The translations under genes were made by a program, and so were the position numbers. Positions 26,801 through 34,532 of a DNA stretch of 64,000 nucleotides are shown here, in pieces. The stretch covers positions 372,001 to 436,000 of the forward strand of contig JANQOR010000038.1 of the NCBI GenBank assembly GCA_028285685.1, read 5' to 3'. Source of the stretch: Cyclobacteriaceae bacterium. Its GTDB lineage: Bacteria > Bacteroidota > Bacteroidia > Cytophagales > Cyclobacteriaceae. How positions within the stretch are numbered: position 1 is the first letter of the stretch; each line of letters starts with the position of its first letter. Below the pieces are notes generated by a model that did not search any database, was not told the origin of the DNA, and saw nothing but the letters and a program-made list of their open reading frames with translations.

Positions 26801-26870
26801 GCGCATAGGAACCTAATGCAAAAACAAAAAGGAATAAAACGAGATAAATTTTTTGATATTGGTGTTTCAT
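23838..26870 (-). CDS. Exported tailspike-like protein with S74 intramolecular chaperone domain
   Basis: 1,010 residues with a signal peptide (MKHQYQKIYLVLFLFVFALGSYARA). The body is glycine- and asparagine-rich with beta-helix or fibre character (GVSGRAGGNAWGNTGVFGRASG and similar), and includes two tandem 91-residue repeats. The C-terminal ~136 residues are a Peptidase_S74 domain beginning with Ser875-Asp-Arg-Arg-Phe-Lys-Lys and containing IGVLAQELEKVFPQLV, then a coiled coil (~960-1000). S74 domains fold fibres into trimers and then self-cleave at the Ser-Lys dyad, as in phage tailspikes. No phage genes surround it; it is chromosomal and first in an operon with the T9SS Ig-repeat protein. 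Confidence 0.88.
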   Translation of the reverse strand: MKHQYQKIYLVLFLFVFALGSYARAFQAPEGRILTFQGALYENGNPVNGAVDITFSIVDPEWTETHLGVQVIQGLYSVVLGSDVEFPNELFTTGTPELKISVGGTEIASVDLHAPYLSSGLIAQNMPRRIVLDSAMFPNDTAMSISVRGDSFRRGLQVDMTGAGLKFATRSNVLSEIGDDGWKVGMITLSWGEGSGDHTGVYGQAFGAGKFNDGVTGVAFGVGNGATGFEDGSYNAGVSGRAGGNAWGNTGVFGRASGTAGEDNHGLVGLSIVGDSTNTTIQNVGVRGRAEGPGINKGVVGNASGGVENWAGWFNGDVNVEGQLMVNGQPLQSPGGDIQVFNPAGSLRADLNYFEPNDAGSVVLYGANDSTNVILGSSGGGYAGGLWMYDSLRNLGAQLRVTNQGRGNLFTYNEQHKNVGWFGGLNNRGGFMQLVDYDDAGVDSEGAILAGFWAGRPELYLELGNGFHQVDLSIQDSVGVFWMRGAHSQNFEVGSKVWEDTNGSDLPYLKMVGSDDATDLVWMEAQYDESDGTERGAINFRGTDGTEFSISSRGLEGGLGENINAAQDKFSVSHVNDPDNNDPTGYSAEMFLQGNSTPNFQMGGQPWENNDLGNFRMYGSTSDGGGWYHSNLDMHVSSDGTDEWGRLSLSKTNIAGSSSEEVLSLDASEGSINMQGNVYGRRFEIQSNWGNDGQGAMILRDPSDSWMVQSSVNDDGASNYNGTVTVFNSQNGFQAEMGGDGYISIHDSDAGEDVINMNNNGDIWAAGNFNNPRVEVQSNWGNDGQGAVIVKDPNDNWMIQASANDDGASNYNGTVTVSNSQNGFIAEMGGDGYISIHDTDVGQDVINLNNNGDIYASNSVSTDGDMNAVNFNVTSDRRFKKNVKSIDNALVKTKQLNGYTYNWNKLAQRQKGVTSDDEQIGVLAQELEKVFPQLVKTDEDGFKAVNYTALTAVLIEAIKDLSTEVESLKEENTELKAGLSKVASLEAKISLIEKLLIEKNKSDELKTASK
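24282..24827 (-). repeat. Two tandem 273-base coding repeats in the S74 protein
   Basis: Two direct repeats with an exact 273-base period (24555-24827 and 24282-24554), each coding 91 residues. Both units contain QSNWGNDGQG, DDGASNYNGTVTV, NSQNGF and EMGGDGYISIHD. Protein identity is high and most DNA differences look synonymous or conservative. This indicates recent unit duplication in the fibre shaft. Confidence 0.85.
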
Positions 26871-27059
26871 GGCTGAAATGATTTAAGTGATTTTAGTTGG
26901 TGTTTTTAGGTTTTTATTTTTAAAAATTGAGTGTTAACAAAAGTGGTTGATCAGCCTTTTGAGATCAATACAGCAAAATGCGTATTTTATCAAATGACAA
27001 AATCCTATACGTCATTAATGGTAACACTCCCAAATTTCTGCGATCGTAAGATGGATGAG

Positions 27060-27079
27060 AATACCTACTAGGGGGTATT
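27060..27079. promoter_or_regulatory. Palindrome AATACC-N8-GGTATT, upstream of the surface-protein operon
   Basis: Arms GAGAATACC and GGTATTCTC pair perfectly over nine bases (27057-27082) with an eight-base spacer. The same AATACC-N8-GGTATT core occurs at 27968-27987. This copy lies between the stop of the LuxR-type gene and the start of the S74 gene, 190 bases before the latter. Confidence 0.62.
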
Positions 27080-27133
27080 CTCGGTCATCATAAGAGGTAA
27101 TTTGACGCCAGCGATTGTGATTAGTCTAGTTAA

Positions 27134-27910
27134 CTAAATGATTCCCAATCGAATATGTCCGGAAATCACTTCAGCCATTGTTTTGCCCTCTTCTTTTTTT
27201 AAGATGTTCTGTCGATGCGTCCTCACCGTATTTGGTGAAATATTCATAAAATCAGCAATTTCTTTTGTTGAAGATCCAAGAGAAATTTTCCGTAGCACAT
27301 CAATTTCCTTGGGAGAAAGGGATGTATTTATCGGGGAATTACGTTCTATTTTGAAATGGTCAATATCAAGATTCAGATATGAATCATTTCCCTTAAGATC
27401 GATAAATGAAATAGTGTTATCCGGACTTCTGGACAGGTGTTCAATGTTGGTTTCAGTGCCAACAACATGAGCTATTCTTCCTTCCTCAGAAAGATTTAGA
27501 GCGGTTGACTGATGTAGATTGAGGTAGTAGCTTCCGTCACTACGCCGCATTCGAATCGTGTAACTGACTTTGTACCTGGTAATGTCTTCTGGCTGCAGGT
27601 ACTCTTGAAGAAAGTGAAGTGCGCACTCCTCCTTTTTTCTAACTAAGGGGAGATCGTCAGGGTGAATTATCTCTAAGAATTTATCCGCTCCGAACTCTTC
27701 CGGTAATATTCCAAGTTGATTCTTAATTGTGTGGTGCACATACTTCATTTGAAATATGGAGAAATCAAAAATGTAGTAGAAGTAGGTTCCTGTGCTAAAG
27801 TAGTTTGCAACCTGATCAACTACTTTGAGATTAGGAGGTTGTGCTGGAACTGCAGCCCCCATGCTGGTTTTCCAAAGGTGGATGATCTTTTTACTCTCTT
27901 CATCTTTCAT
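27134..27910 (-). CDS. PAS-domain LuxR-type transcriptional regulator
   Basis: 258 residues. The N-terminal two-thirds form a PAS-like sensor (YIFDFSIFQMKYVHHTIKNQLGI, EIIHPDDLPLVRKKEE, YTIRMRRSDGSYYLNLHQS, VVGTETNIEHL), the fold used for redox, light or ligand sensing. The C-terminal 60 residues are a LuxR/GerE helix-turn-helix: LSPKEIDVLRKISLGSSTKEIA, then ISPNTVRTHRQNILKK. There is no receiver domain, so it is not a standard response regulator. AATACC-N8-GGTATT palindromes lie on both sides of the gene, suggesting autoregulation and control of the downstream surface-protein operon. Confidence 0.88.
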   Translation of the reverse strand: MKDEESKKIIHLWKTSMGAAVPAQPPNLKVVDQVANYFSTGTYFYYIFDFSIFQMKYVHHTIKNQLGILPEEFGADKFLEIIHPDDLPLVRKKEECALHFLQEYLQPEDITRYKVSYTIRMRRSDGSYYLNLHQSTALNLSEEGRIAHVVGTETNIEHLSRSPDNTISFIDLKGNDSYLNLDIDHFKIERNSPINTSLSPKEIDVLRKISLGSSTKEIADFMNISPNTVRTHRQNILKKEEGKTMAEVISGHIRLGII

Positions 27911-27967
27911 GGCATATAGCTAGTTGGCTGGCATTTGGCAAATCTTAAGTAAAGATTAAACCAGTAA

Positions 27968-27987
27968 AATACCCTCTTCGGGGTATT
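27968..27987. promoter_or_regulatory. Palindrome AATACC-N8-GGTATT upstream of the LuxR-type gene
   Basis: Perfect arms AATACC and GGTATT with an eight-base spacer (CTCTTCGG), 58 bases before the LuxR-type start codon and 167 bases before the plus-strand pyrimidine operon. It shares the core and spacing of the copy at 27060-27079. Confidence 0.62.
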
Positions 27988-28099
27988 CTACTCAAGAAAG
28001 TGAATAGAGCTTCAGGTATTCAACCTCTAAATTTCGGTTGCAATACAGGACCATAGCGATCCCCTAAGTGATAGATTTTCTTGAGGAATATAAATAAGT

Positions 28100-28122
28100 A
28101 CTTACCCTAAAAATCAGTAAGT
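28100..28122. promoter_or_regulatory. Possible operator of the pyrimidine operon
   Basis: Inverted repeat ACTTAC-N11-GTAAGT, 32 bases before the mmsA start codon. It overlaps TAAGTTTA (28118-28125), a one-mismatch version of the TAnnTTTG promoter element. A repressor bound here would block that promoter. No second copy was noticed, so support is modest. Confidence 0.35.
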
Positions 28123-28153
28123 TTATAGCGTAAGGAAATAAACAGAGCAGAAG

Positions 28154-29623
28154 ATGGAAGCGACAACTTTGAAATATCCGGAGGTAAAAAATTATGTAGA
28201 AGGCCAGTTTGTGTCTAATGGGCAGAAGAAATTGGACATTGTCTCACCCTTGAATGGACAAACGATTTCGAATCTCCCTTTATCAGGTATGGACGAAGTG
28301 GATGCGGCCGTGAAGTCAGGCAAAAAAGCATTTGAGAAGTGGTCGGCCATACCTATAAAAGAGAGAGTGCAGGTTTTTTACAAATACAAATCACTGCTGA
28401 AAAAGAACAGAGAAGAATTGGCTCAAATTGTTCATGAGGAAAATGGAAAGACCATGGGCGAGTCTTATGCGGAAGTGGACAAAAGCGTAGAACTCACTGA
28501 GTTTGCCTGCTCCCTTCCTCAATTAGTAGCTGGAGAGGTTATGGAGGTAAGTAAAGGCGTACAATGCCGGATCGAATATGCGCCATTGGGTGTTGTGGCA
28601 TTTATTGCGCCATTTAATTTTCCAAATATGGTTCCTCACTGGGCAATGCCCAATGCCATTGCACTGGGTAACGCAATGATCTTAAAGCCTTCGGAGGTGG
28701 TGCCAATAAGCGCAATCCGGATGGCTGAACTGCTAAAAGAAGCTGGTCTGCCCGATGGAGTATTTAATATAGTTAACGGCGACAAAGACGTTGTGGAGGC
28801 ACTGTGCGATCATCCCGGCATTGAAGCACTCGGTTTTGTGGGCTCGACACGCGTCGCGAAGATTGTCTACAAAAGAGCAACATCTAACTTGAAAAGGTGC
28901 GTAGCACTGGGCGGAGCTAAAAATCATCTGATTGTGCTACCTGACGCCCATGAAGAAATGACTGCAACGAACGTAGCAGCCTCAATGTCCGGATGTGCGG
29001 GACAGCGATGTATGGCAGCCGCGGCTATGGTTGGTGTAGGCCAGGTTGATCATATCATTGAACGTATTTGCGAGGAATCTAGAAAGATTGTTCCTGGCGA
29101 CAACTTAGGCTCTGTAATCTCCAAAGAAGCCAAAGAACGGATCGAACGATACATTACAGAAGCAGAGCAGGCGGGTGCCAAGGTGCTGGTAGATGGACGA
29201 AATGCTAACGTTGAAGGAAAAGAGGAAGGCTACTACGTAGGCCCGACAGTGATCGACTATGTAACCAGAGATATGGCAATAGCGAAGGAAGAAGTCTTTG
29301 GACCGGTAATTTCGATAATTAGGGCAAAGGATCTCGACGAGGCTATCAACATAGAGAATAGCTCCAACTACGGGAATGCAGCAGCAGTCTTTACGGAGAG
29401 TGGCGGTCTAGCCCGTGAAGTGATGGAAAGAGCAAGCGCAGGCATGGTGGGAGTGAACATTGGCGTTCCGGTGCCGCGAGAACCGTTTTCATTCGGTGGA
29501 TGGAACGAATCCAAATTTGGGACATGCGACATTACCGGAAAAAGCTCGATTGAGTTCTGGACTCAGCGTAAAAAAACGACGACTAAGTGGAATCCCGAAG
29601 CTCGTACCAACTGGATGAGCTGA
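28154..29623 (+). CDS. mmsA: CoA-acylating methylmalonate/malonate-semialdehyde dehydrogenase
   Basis: 489 residues, the full length of this aldehyde-dehydrogenase subfamily. Visible features are the substrate-side FIAPFNFPNMVPHWAMPNAIALGN, cofactor region LGFVGSTRVAKIVY, and the catalytic GCAGQRCMAAA with Cys286. These match MmsA/IolA enzymes, which oxidise (methyl)malonate semialdehyde with CoA and NAD+ to acetyl- or propionyl-CoA plus CO2. As the first gene of the pyrimidine operon it would complete breakdown of beta-alanine (from uracil) and beta-aminoisobutyrate (from thymine). The aminotransferase supplying its substrate follows by 100 bases. Confidence 0.93.
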   Translation: MEATTLKYPEVKNYVEGQFVSNGQKKLDIVSPLNGQTISNLPLSGMDEVDAAVKSGKKAFEKWSAIPIKERVQVFYKYKSLLKKNREELAQIVHEENGKTMGESYAEVDKSVELTEFACSLPQLVAGEVMEVSKGVQCRIEYAPLGVVAFIAPFNFPNMVPHWAMPNAIALGNAMILKPSEVVPISAIRMAELLKEAGLPDGVFNIVNGDKDVVEALCDHPGIEALGFVGSTRVAKIVYKRATSNLKRCVALGGAKNHLIVLPDAHEEMTATNVAASMSGCAGQRCMAAAAMVGVGQVDHIIERICEESRKIVPGDNLGSVISKEAKERIERYITEAEQAGAKVLVDGRNANVEGKEEGYYVGPTVIDYVTRDMAIAKEEVFGPVISIIRAKDLDEAINIENSSNYGNAAAVFTESGGLAREVMERASAGMVGVNIGVPVPREPFSFGGWNESKFGTCDITGKSSIEFWTQRKKTTTKWNPEARTNWMS

Positions 29624-29723
29624 GTTTGGTTAACCGGTAAATTGGTAATTAATCATCAGTCTGATTCTCAGCTAACGATCACTACCGTTTAACTAATTGA
29701 CTATTAACTGATTCACTATAGAG

Positions 29724-31061
29724 ATGACAGAAAACGAACAGATCTTAAGGAACAATCTCGACCACACCATCTTTTCGTGGAGTAAGCAGTCGGGATTGAA
29801 TCCACTCAACATTGAGCGAGCAGAGGGAGCGTACCTCTATGATCGTGATGGCAAGCGTTACATCGATTTTTCTTCTCAGCTGATGAGTGTGAATATAGGG
29901 CATGGCAATCCTAAGGTTCGTGAGGCTGTTGTAAAACAAATGGATGAGGTATCCTATGTTTTTCCGGGCGCTGCCACGAAGGTGAGAGGAGAACTGGGGA
30001 AAAAACTGGCTGAGATTGCTCCTCCTAAGTTGAACAAGACCTTTTTCACCCTGGGAGGTGCAGAAGCAATAGAAAATGCGATCAAACTAGCAAGAGCTTA
30101 TACCGGGAGGCATAAGATCATCACGCTATATAGATCATATCACGGTGCAACTTATGGGTCAATTTCAGCCGGTGGGGACCCAAGAAAGCTACCTGTTGAC
30201 TCTCAGCAATTGCCCAACATTGTGCATGTCGAAAATCCATATTTCTATCGGTGCTCTTTTAACAGCACAACGCCGGAGGAATGTGCGGAGAGGAGTGCTG
30301 CTCATATGGAGCGAGTAATCGAATACGAAGGACCTCAAAATGTAGCTGCAATCTTAATGGAGGGCGAGTCCGGATCCTCGGGTTGTATTAAGTACCCTCC
30401 CGGATATTGGAAAAAAGTTAAGGAGATAGCTGATCGCTATGGTATCCTCACCATCGATGATGAGGTCATGAGTGGATTCGGTCGGACCGGTAAATGGTTT
30501 GCAATCGAGAATCATGAAGTGGTACCCGACATTATTTGCATGGCAAAGGGGCTTACCTCAAGTTATCTTCCGCTAGGAGGAATTATCGTGAGTGACGAAA
30601 TCGCTAATCACTTCAATGACATCCCACTTCCACTTGGATTGACCTACTCAGGTCACGCCGTCTCTTGTGCCGCAGCACTAGCTGTCCTGAAGGTCTACGA
30701 GGAAGAAAATTTGATAGAACGAGCCAATGAGATGGGCAAATACATGGATGATCAAGTTGCCAAGTTGATGCAAAAACATCCGTCCATCGGAGATTTCAGA
30801 AATACCGGACTACTAGGCTGTATTGAGTTGGTAAGAAACAGGGAAACTCGTGAACCGATGGCTCCATGGAATGCAACACCCGATCAAATGGGAGTGATGA
30901 ACGAAGTGGCAGCCAAGATCAAAGAACTTGGTATGTTTACGTTTGTGCGTTGGAATTACATTTTTACCGTTCCGCCGCTCATTGTGACAAGGGAACAGAT
31001 CGATGAGGGGCTTGATATTATCTCACAAGCAATTTCCATTGCTGATGCTCACATCGACTAG
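29724..31061 (+). CDS. Class III (omega) aminotransferase, probable beta-alanine:pyruvate type
   Basis: 445 residues. Class III PLP-enzyme features are GGAEAIENAIKLARAYTGRHKII, YHGATYGSISAGGDPRK, the aspartate in LTIDDEVMSGFGRTGKWF and the Schiff-base lysine Lys275 in MAKGLTSSYLPLGG. The nearest recognisable groups are beta-alanine/taurine:pyruvate aminotransferases. In this operon the expected reaction is transfer of the amino group of beta-alanine or beta-aminoisobutyrate to a keto acid, giving the semialdehyde used by MmsA. The amino acceptor (pyruvate or 2-oxoglutarate) cannot be decided from sequence. Confidence 0.88.
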   Translation: MTENEQILRNNLDHTIFSWSKQSGLNPLNIERAEGAYLYDRDGKRYIDFSSQLMSVNIGHGNPKVREAVVKQMDEVSYVFPGAATKVRGELGKKLAEIAPPKLNKTFFTLGGAEAIENAIKLARAYTGRHKIITLYRSYHGATYGSISAGGDPRKLPVDSQQLPNIVHVENPYFYRCSFNSTTPEECAERSAAHMERVIEYEGPQNVAAILMEGESGSSGCIKYPPGYWKKVKEIADRYGILTIDDEVMSGFGRTGKWFAIENHEVVPDIICMAKGLTSSYLPLGGIIVSDEIANHFNDIPLPLGLTYSGHAVSCAAALAVLKVYEEENLIERANEMGKYMDDQVAKLMQKHPSIGDFRNTGLLGCIELVRNRETREPMAPWNATPDQMGVMNEVAAKIKELGMFTFVRWNYIFTVPPLIVTREQIDEGLDIISQAISIADAHID

Positions 31062-31081
31062 ATAAAATTTGGCCCATCGAA

Positions 31082-31483
31082 ATGAAAAAAGAATGTCTAA
31101 ACCCTGAAGCACTCTTCAATTCCAAACAATATGGATTTTCACAAATTGTTTTATCCGAGGCAGGAAAACATGTTTTTATCTCAGGACAAGTTGCTTGGGA
31201 TGAAAATCTTAAGATCATTGGAGCAGGAGATTTGGGAATTCAAACCCAAAAAAGCCTGGACAACCTTAAAAGTGCCATCGAAGCTGCTGGAGGCAGTTTG
31301 GAAGACATTCTGATGCTCAGAATCTACATCGTAGATTATAAAAAAGAGGACGGAGATGTCATAAGCTCACACTTAAAAGATTGTTTCGGATCAGAAACCC
31401 CTCCTGCAAGCACATGGATCAATGTAAAAGGACTAGCCAATGAGGAATTCATGATAGAAATCGAGGCGCAAGCTATAATCTAA
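31082..31483 (+). CDS. RidA (YjgF/YER057c) family protein
   Basis: 133 residues with the RidA pattern: YGFSQIVLSEAGKHVFISGQVAWD, GDLGIQTQKSLDNLKSAIEAAGGSLEDIL, RIYIVDYKK and a C-terminal EFMIEIEAQAII. Classical RidA uses an arginine in the stretch just before the C-terminus to deaminate reactive enamines. Here the corresponding region reads PPASTWINVKGLA with no arginine, so this may be a paralogous subfamily (Rid1-7). A similar RidA-fold protein (RutC) acts in another uracil pathway, hydrolysing aminoacrylate. It sits between the aminotransferase and the permease, 10-20 bases from each. Confidence 0.85.
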   Translation: MKKECLNPEALFNSKQYGFSQIVLSEAGKHVFISGQVAWDENLKIIGAGDLGIQTQKSLDNLKSAIEAAGGSLEDILMLRIYIVDYKKEDGDVISSHLKDCFGSETPPASTWINVKGLANEEFMIEIEAQAII

Positions 31484-31493
31484 CCTGAGACTT

Positions 31494-32987
31494 ATGACGG
31501 AAGAAATTATTGAACTAAAAGAGGATGTCTCCTCGTCTCCACTATACAGTGAAGATTTTGCACCCGTTCCCAAAGCAAAACGAAATTGGAGCGTAACCAA
31601 TATAGCAGCGATTTGGATAGGAATGGCTGTCTGCATTCCCACCTACATGCTCTCTTCAAGCCTCATCAACCAGGGAATGAATTGGTGGCAGGCGCTGATC
31701 ACTATTACTCTGGGAAACATTATTGTTTTGATTCCTATGGTTTTAAATGCGCACGTGGGCACAAAATATGGAATACCACTTCCAGTATTTCTTCGTCTAA
31801 ACTTCGGAATCAATGGGTCAATTCTAGCTTCGCTTTTGCGAGGATTGGTGGCTTGTGGATGGTTTGGAATCCAAACATGGATCGGGGGTGCGGCGATTTA
31901 TCAACTTTCGCTGGTTTTTCTTCCCGGCTTGGCTAACAGCCCTTTTCTGGGAGATTTCATGGGTATCAACCTTGCTCAATTTGTCTGTTTCCTGCTTTTC
32001 TGGGCCATGAATATTTATATCATTTATCGTGGGATCGACTCGATCAAGGTTCTTGAGACCTGGGCCGCCCCATTCCTACTGTTGATTGGGGCATGTATGC
32101 TGGGATGGGCATGGTTTGAAGTAGGTTCTATTGGTAAGATTCTGGATGCTTCTTATCTACTTTCTGAACAAACAGATATAGATTTTTGGAAGATCTTTTG
32201 GCCAAACCTTACCGCGATGGTCGGTTTTTGGGCTACACTCTCACTGAATATCCCCGATTTTACCAGGTATGCGAAATCCCAAAAAGATCAAATCCTTGGC
32301 CAGGCATTGGGATTGCCCACAACTATGGCTTTTTATAGCTTCATCGGCATTGCCGTTACAAGTGCGACATTCATAATCTTCAATGAACCTATTTGGGATC
32401 CAGTGGTTTTGTTGGGGAAATTTGATACAGCGTTTGTGGTAATCCTCTCGATGCTGGGTCTTACGATCGCAACACTTTCAACCAACATTGCTGCAAATGT
32501 GGTAGCTCCAGCGAACGGAATTGCAAACATCTCTCCGGGAAAGATCAGCTTCAAGATGGGCGGTTACATAACAGGAGTGATTGGAATCCTGATTTTTCCA
32601 TGGAAGTTGCTAGCTGATCCTACGGGCTACATTTTTACCTGGTTAATTGCTTACTCTGCGCTGTTGGGAGCTATTGCCGGAGTAATGATCAGTGACTACT
32701 ACCTGGTTAGGAAAACTGAACTTGATTTGGCGGCGCTTTTCAAGCCAGACGGGCCGTACAAAGGGTGGAACAATGCTGCATGGATTGCATTTGTTGTCAG
32801 TATCGCGCCGGTTATTCCGGGGTTTTTGGTCGTGGTGAAATTGATTGACGCGGAGAGCGTCGGACCATTTTTTGTTGATCTCTACTCATACGCATGGTTC
32901 GTGACGTTTGGGATCTCTTTGGTAGCCTACTACTTCTGGAGCAAGTACTTTTCGATGTATCCAAAAAAATCGACTGATCACTCGTGA
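31494..32987 (+). CDS. NCS1 family nucleobase permease
   Basis: 497 residues, about 12 membrane helices. It begins NWSVTNIAAIWIGMAVCIPTYML, then GLVACGWFGIQTWIGG, SLNIPDFTRYAKSQKDQI and TLSTNIAANVVAPANGIANI: the core of nucleobase:cation symporter-1 proteins (PucI, CodB, Mhp1). Substrates of the family are cytosine, uracil, allantoin and hydantoins; the location inside a uracil-catabolic operon points to uracil or thymine. The following sodium symporter starts inside its stop codon (GTGA). Confidence 0.93.
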   Translation: MTEEIIELKEDVSSSPLYSEDFAPVPKAKRNWSVTNIAAIWIGMAVCIPTYMLSSSLINQGMNWWQALITITLGNIIVLIPMVLNAHVGTKYGIPLPVFLRLNFGINGSILASLLRGLVACGWFGIQTWIGGAAIYQLSLVFLPGLANSPFLGDFMGINLAQFVCFLLFWAMNIYIIYRGIDSIKVLETWAAPFLLLIGACMLGWAWFEVGSIGKILDASYLLSEQTDIDFWKIFWPNLTAMVGFWATLSLNIPDFTRYAKSQKDQILGQALGLPTTMAFYSFIGIAVTSATFIIFNEPIWDPVVLLGKFDTAFVVILSMLGLTIATLSTNIAANVVAPANGIANISPGKISFKMGGYITGVIGILIFPWKLLADPTGYIFTWLIAYSALLGAIAGVMISDYYLVRKTELDLAALFKPDGPYKGWNNAAWIAFVVSIAPVIPGFLVVVKLIDAESVGPFFVDLYSYAWFVTFGISLVAYYFWSKYFSMYPKKSTDHS

Positions 32988-34468
32988 CCAAGTACCTTAT
33001 CCTAATCCTCTACTTTGGGATCCTCTTTGTTCTGGGATACCTGGCATCCAGAAAGATCAAGGGATTGAAAGATTATTACGTGGGTGGCAAAAAACTAGGC
33101 TACTGGGTAGTGGCGTTTTCCGCTCGAGCCACGGGAGAATCTGGCTGGCTGTTACTTGGGGTTACGGGCATGGGTGCGATGGTAGGAGTACAAGCATTTT
33201 GGGTAGTTGTTGGCGAAGTGATTGGAGTGGCAATCGCATGGTTTTTTATGGCCAAACCATTCAAGCGCCTCTCAGATCAATTCGATTCCATCACGATCCC
33301 GGACTATCTGGAAAGCAGATTTAAGTCTACAAGTCATCTGTTAAGGATCATTTCCGCAACCACATTAGCTGTATTTGTGACTATTTATGTCAGCTCGCAA
33401 ATTGATGCTACGGGGTCTGCTTTTGAGTCATTTCTTGGATGGAATTATTATGTGGGGGCACTGACAGGGTTTGCCATTGTCGTTGTCTACATCTTTTCGG
33501 GCGGATTCATAGCGGTAGCTTGGTCGGACTTGTTCCAGGGCCTGGTTATGTTGTTAGGACTTGTACTGTTGCCTACCGCCGCATATTTTGCCATAGTAGA
33601 TCGAGGACAGCTTTTTTCAGGTTTGGGACAGATTGATCCTGGCTTACTAAACATATGGGGTGCTGGTGGTTTCACACTAATGAATATCATGACGATCGGA
33701 GGACTGCTGTTTATCGGGTTGGGCTTTCTTGGATCTCCACAGGTGTTTGTCCGGTTTATGTCGATTAAAGATGAGAATGAGATAACTAAGGGAAGATGGG
33801 TTGCTATTGCCTTCACCCTAATTACCGACTCTTGTGCAGTACTTATCGGAATAATTGGAAGGTATGTGTTCACAGAAGCGGGAGAGGACGTCCAAGCCAT
33901 ACTAGGAAACGGAGCTCAGAATGTTCTACCAATGCTGGCAGATCACGTCTTTTCGACGATTATCGTCGGCTTATTTGTTGCTGCCGTTTTATCTGCAATC
34001 ATGTCCACAGTTGATTCTCTGCTAGTGGTGGCATCCAGTGCCGTTACTAGGGATTTCTATCAGAAGGTCTTTAGGCCTGAGCTGAAAAATGAGGATCTAA
34101 CAAGGAAATCAAGACTAATTACGGTGATTATCGCCTTGTTTGCTCTGAGTATCGCTATGACAGTAGCAGTAACCACACCCGGACGTTCCATTTTCTGGTT
34201 CATCATTTTTGGCTGGTCAGGAATTGCCGCAACATTTTGTCCAGTGATTATCCTGTCGCTTTTTTATAAAGATTTCAATGAAAAGGGAGCAATTGCAGCC
34301 ATGATCACCGGGTTTTTATGCATTCCACTATTCGAATTTGTAGTACCTGCAATCCCTGAAATAGGTGTTTACTTTGATCAGCTTGCTGAAATGTTTCCCT
34401 CATTTTTGATTGCGATGATTGTTGGAGTGCTTGTGACAAAGCTTACCATACGATCTGAACAAACTTAA
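32984..34468 (+). CDS. Sodium:solute symporter (SSS family)
   Basis: 494 residues with about 13 helices. LGYLASRKIKGLKDYYVGGKKLGYW is the classic SSS start; ARATGESGWLLLGVTGMG, the helix with SGGFIAVAWSDLFQG and the late SAIMSTVDSLLVVASSAVTRDFY sodium-site motif follow, as in PutP-type carriers. The start is a GTG that overlaps the permease stop codon by four bases, implying coupled translation. It is a second, chemically different carrier in this operon and could take up a pyrimidine, dihydropyrimidine, beta-alanine or ureido acid. The exact substrate is not predictable. Confidence 0.9.
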   Translation: MTKYLILILYFGILFVLGYLASRKIKGLKDYYVGGKKLGYWVVAFSARATGESGWLLLGVTGMGAMVGVQAFWVVVGEVIGVAIAWFFMAKPFKRLSDQFDSITIPDYLESRFKSTSHLLRIISATTLAVFVTIYVSSQIDATGSAFESFLGWNYYVGALTGFAIVVVYIFSGGFIAVAWSDLFQGLVMLLGLVLLPTAAYFAIVDRGQLFSGLGQIDPGLLNIWGAGGFTLMNIMTIGGLLFIGLGFLGSPQVFVRFMSIKDENEITKGRWVAIAFTLITDSCAVLIGIIGRYVFTEAGEDVQAILGNGAQNVLPMLADHVFSTIIVGLFVAAVLSAIMSTVDSLLVVASSAVTRDFYQKVFRPELKNEDLTRKSRLITVIIALFALSIAMTVAVTTPGRSIFWFIIFGWSGIAATFCPVIILSLFYKDFNEKGAIAAMITGFLCIPLFEFVVPAIPEIGVYFDQLAEMFPSFLIAMIVGVLVTKLTIRSEQT

Positions 34469-34532
34469 AATTCAGCCAAAATGGTGACGTTTCTTTGATT
34501 ATCTTAGAATTAACAACCTGAATAGCTAGATC

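Noticed and set aside
23838-26870. S74 tail-fibre-like gene as sign of a prophage
   Set aside because: No integrase, capsid, tail, lysis or packaging genes nearby; the protein has a signal peptide and bacterial operon partners.
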